Assembly: GCA_937952875.1 (NCBI GenBank)
Contig: CALFDI010000256.1
Coordinates: forward strand, 1-6,258
Source: an uncultured Verrucomicrobiales bacterium
Lineage (GTDB): Bacteria > Verrucomicrobiota > Verrucomicrobiia > Verrucomicrobiales > Akkermansiaceae
Direction of reading: 5' to 3'
Length of the DNA: 6,258 nt
The notes beneath the pieces are model-generated. The model had not been told where the DNA came from. It was given only the letters and a program-made list of their open reading frames with translations, and did no database searches. A program made the position numbers and the translations under genes. This document shows, piece by piece, positions 5,402 to 6,258 of this stretch (position 1 is its first letter; every line of letters begins with the position of its first letter).

Positions 5402-5428
5402 AAAGCGGTTCAGAGTGAACTTCGCTTT
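5402..5428. repeat. Bulged hairpin between the pseudopilin-like gene and rplY
   Basis: AAAGCG-GTTCA (5402-5412) pairs with TGAAC (5416-5420) and CGCTTT (5423-5428), leaving a GAG loop and a two-T bulge. On the plus strand the T tract is only three bases, so it is a poor terminator for the 4866 gene. On the minus strand it is followed by seven Ts, which looks like a terminator, yet no minus-strand gene exists here. The preceding T8-G-A7 (5389-5404) is itself nearly palindromic. It may be a weak terminator or part of rplY control. Confidence 0.4.
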
Positions 5429-5455
5429 GACAAGGGCATGGCAGACCATTAAGCA
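5427..5455 (+). promoter_or_regulatory. Possible sigma-70-type promoter for rplY
   Basis: A perfect -35 hexamer TTGACA lies at 5427-5432. Seventeen bases downstream the -10 position reads TAAGCA (5450-5455), which is a poor match to TATAAT. If used, transcription would start about 40 bases before the rplY ATG. The -35 overlaps the end of the hairpin at 5402-5428. The weak -10 keeps confidence low. Confidence 0.3.
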
Positions 5456-5503
5456 ACCGCCCCCGCACGCGAAGCGGACTGTCACTTTTCCCCCTCTTAT
5501 TCC

Positions 5504-6142
5504 ATGTCTAAGAAGAACACTCTCCAAGCTACAAGCCGCCAGCGCACTGGTTCAGGCGTCCTCAAGCAGATGCGCCGCGAAGGCCAGACTCCATGCGTCG
5601 TCTACGGTGCAGGTCAGGAGAATCTGAACGTTAAGATCAATACTAAGGCCTTCACAGACCTCATGCGCGAGAGCCTCTCCGCTAACATCATCGTTGAGCT
5701 AGACATCGAAGGTAAGAACCAACTCGCCTTCGTGCAAGATACTCAATACGATGCACTCAGCCAGAAGCCACTTCACATCGACTTCCTCGCTGTGAATTCT
5801 GATACTGAGATCACTGCGAGTCTTCCACTTAAGTTCACTGGTGAATCCATCGGTGTTAAGAATGGAGGCCTTCTTGAGCAGCTCGTTTACACACTTGAGA
5901 TCACATGTCTTCCAAAAGACCTTCCTGAGATCATTTCTGCTGATGTGACAAACCTCAAAATCGGTCAGTCTCTCCACATCGGCGACCTCACTCTTCCTGA
6001 AGGCTGTAAAGCGACAGGAAATGCAGACATCCTCGTCTGTAACGTCATCAAGACTCGTGCATCTATGAGCGCCGGTGATGAGGAAGAAGCTGCTGAAGCA
6101 ACAGGTGAAGAAGCACCAGCTGCAGAAGCTGCTGCTGAGTAA
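5504..6142 (+). CDS. rplY: 50S ribosomal protein L25, Ctc (general stress) type
   Basis: This protein binds 5S rRNA in the large ribosomal subunit, at the central protuberance. At 212 residues it is the long two-domain form (Ctc/TL5), not the short gamma-proteobacterial L25 of about 95 residues. The N-terminal L25 barrel (1 to about 95) shows MRREGQTPCVVYG (23-35) and HIDFLAV (91-97). The C-terminal TL5 domain (about 98-185) shows FTGESIGVKNGG (111-122), LPKDLPE (136-142), ADVTNLKIGQSLHI (146-159) and LPEGC (164-168). The tail (190-212) is an Ala/Glu-rich low-complexity acidic extension, common in this family. Codon bias is strong, as expected for a highly expressed gene. The ATG is preceded by a pyrimidine-rich run (CCCCCTCTTATTCC) with no Shine-Dalgarno. 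In many bacteria pth follows ctc directly; here a terminator follows instead. Confidence 0.95.
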   Translation: MSKKNTLQATSRQRTGSGVLKQMRREGQTPCVVYGAGQENLNVKINTKAFTDLMRESLSANIIVELDIEGKNQLAFVQDTQYDALSQKPLHIDFLAVNSDTEITASLPLKFTGESIGVKNGGLLEQLVYTLEITCLPKDLPEIISADVTNLKIGQSLHIGDLTLPEGCKATGNADILVCNVIKTRASMSAGDEEEAAEATGEEAPAAEAAAE

Positions 6143-6166
6143 TTCTATTACCTACACGACTTTTTC

Positions 6167-6200
6167 AAAAAGCTGCACTGTCTTACAGTGTAGCTTTTTT
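6167..6200 (+). terminator. Intrinsic terminator after rplY
   Basis: A 15-bp stem with one internal G.U pair (6167-6181 with 6185-6199) has a three-base CTT loop. The core is AGCTGCACTGT/ACAGTGTAGCT, and a run of six Ts spans 6195-6200. It begins 25 bases after the rplY stop and isolates rplY from whatever lies beyond the window. Confidence 0.88.
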
Positions 6201-6258
6201 GTGTTAAGAGCTTTCACAATGAGAAGCATAACAACATTTATCAGCCCTTGAAAAAGAG

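Noticed and set aside
5192..5527. Minus-strand open frame spanning the rplY upstream region
   Set aside because: It covers the T8-G-A7 run and the hairpin, and overlaps two supported plus-strand genes. The minus-strand terminator-like hairpin lies inside it, not at its end.
5415..5627. Plus-strand open frame overlapping the rplY start
   Set aside because: It is out of frame with rplY, whose L25 motifs are unambiguous, and its protein has no recognisable features.
6201..6258. Possible small gene after the rplY terminator (ATG near 6219)
   Set aside because: It reads only about ten codons to a stop, and there is no sign of pth or any other known gene before the window ends.

Overview
The window looks like chromosomal DNA of a verrucomicrobial bacterium, most likely from the Opitutia/Puniceicoccales side (Coraliomargarita-like). 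This is an inference from four things: a bacterial type II glutamine synthetase, a Ctc-type L25 with an acidic Glu/Ala tail, lineage-style exported proteins of unknown function, and no Shine-Dalgarno sequence in front of any gene. Base composition is moderate, roughly half G+C. No RNA gene, insertion sequence, CRISPR array or phage gene was seen.

Layout. A four-helix inner-membrane protein of unknown function lies on the minus strand at the left (17-550, or to 616 with an upstream start). It is divergent from a two-gene plus-strand operon. The divergent spacer holds a perfect 18-bp palindrome (635-652). The operon encodes an exported, probably C-terminally anchored protein (780-2183). By an ATGA stop/start overlap it runs into a fusion of a very small protein-kinase-like domain with a complete PP2C-type phosphatase (2180-3388).

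A 266-bp spacer follows with the clearest regulatory signal here: a near-consensus sigma-54 (-24/-12) promoter at 3538-3554, flanked by TGAAT/ATTCA dyads. It drives a monocistronic type II glutamine synthetase (3655-4671) that ends at a strong intrinsic terminator (4699-4737). Next is a small membrane-anchored protein whose C-terminus resembles the calcium-loop end of GspG-type major pseudopilins but which lacks a prepilin leader (4866-5348). Last is ribosomal protein L25/Ctc (5504-6142), with its own terminator (6167-6200). The final 58 bases hold nothing I can support.

How it fits together. Nitrogen assimilation is represented by glutamine synthetase, whose sigma-54 promoter implies control by a bacterial enhancer-binding protein, probably nitrogen-responsive and encoded elsewhere. 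The kinase-like/PP2C fusion coupled to an exported protein is the most unusual unit and the best candidate for an undescribed signalling pair. The membrane protein, the pseudopilin-like protein and L25 look like independent units.
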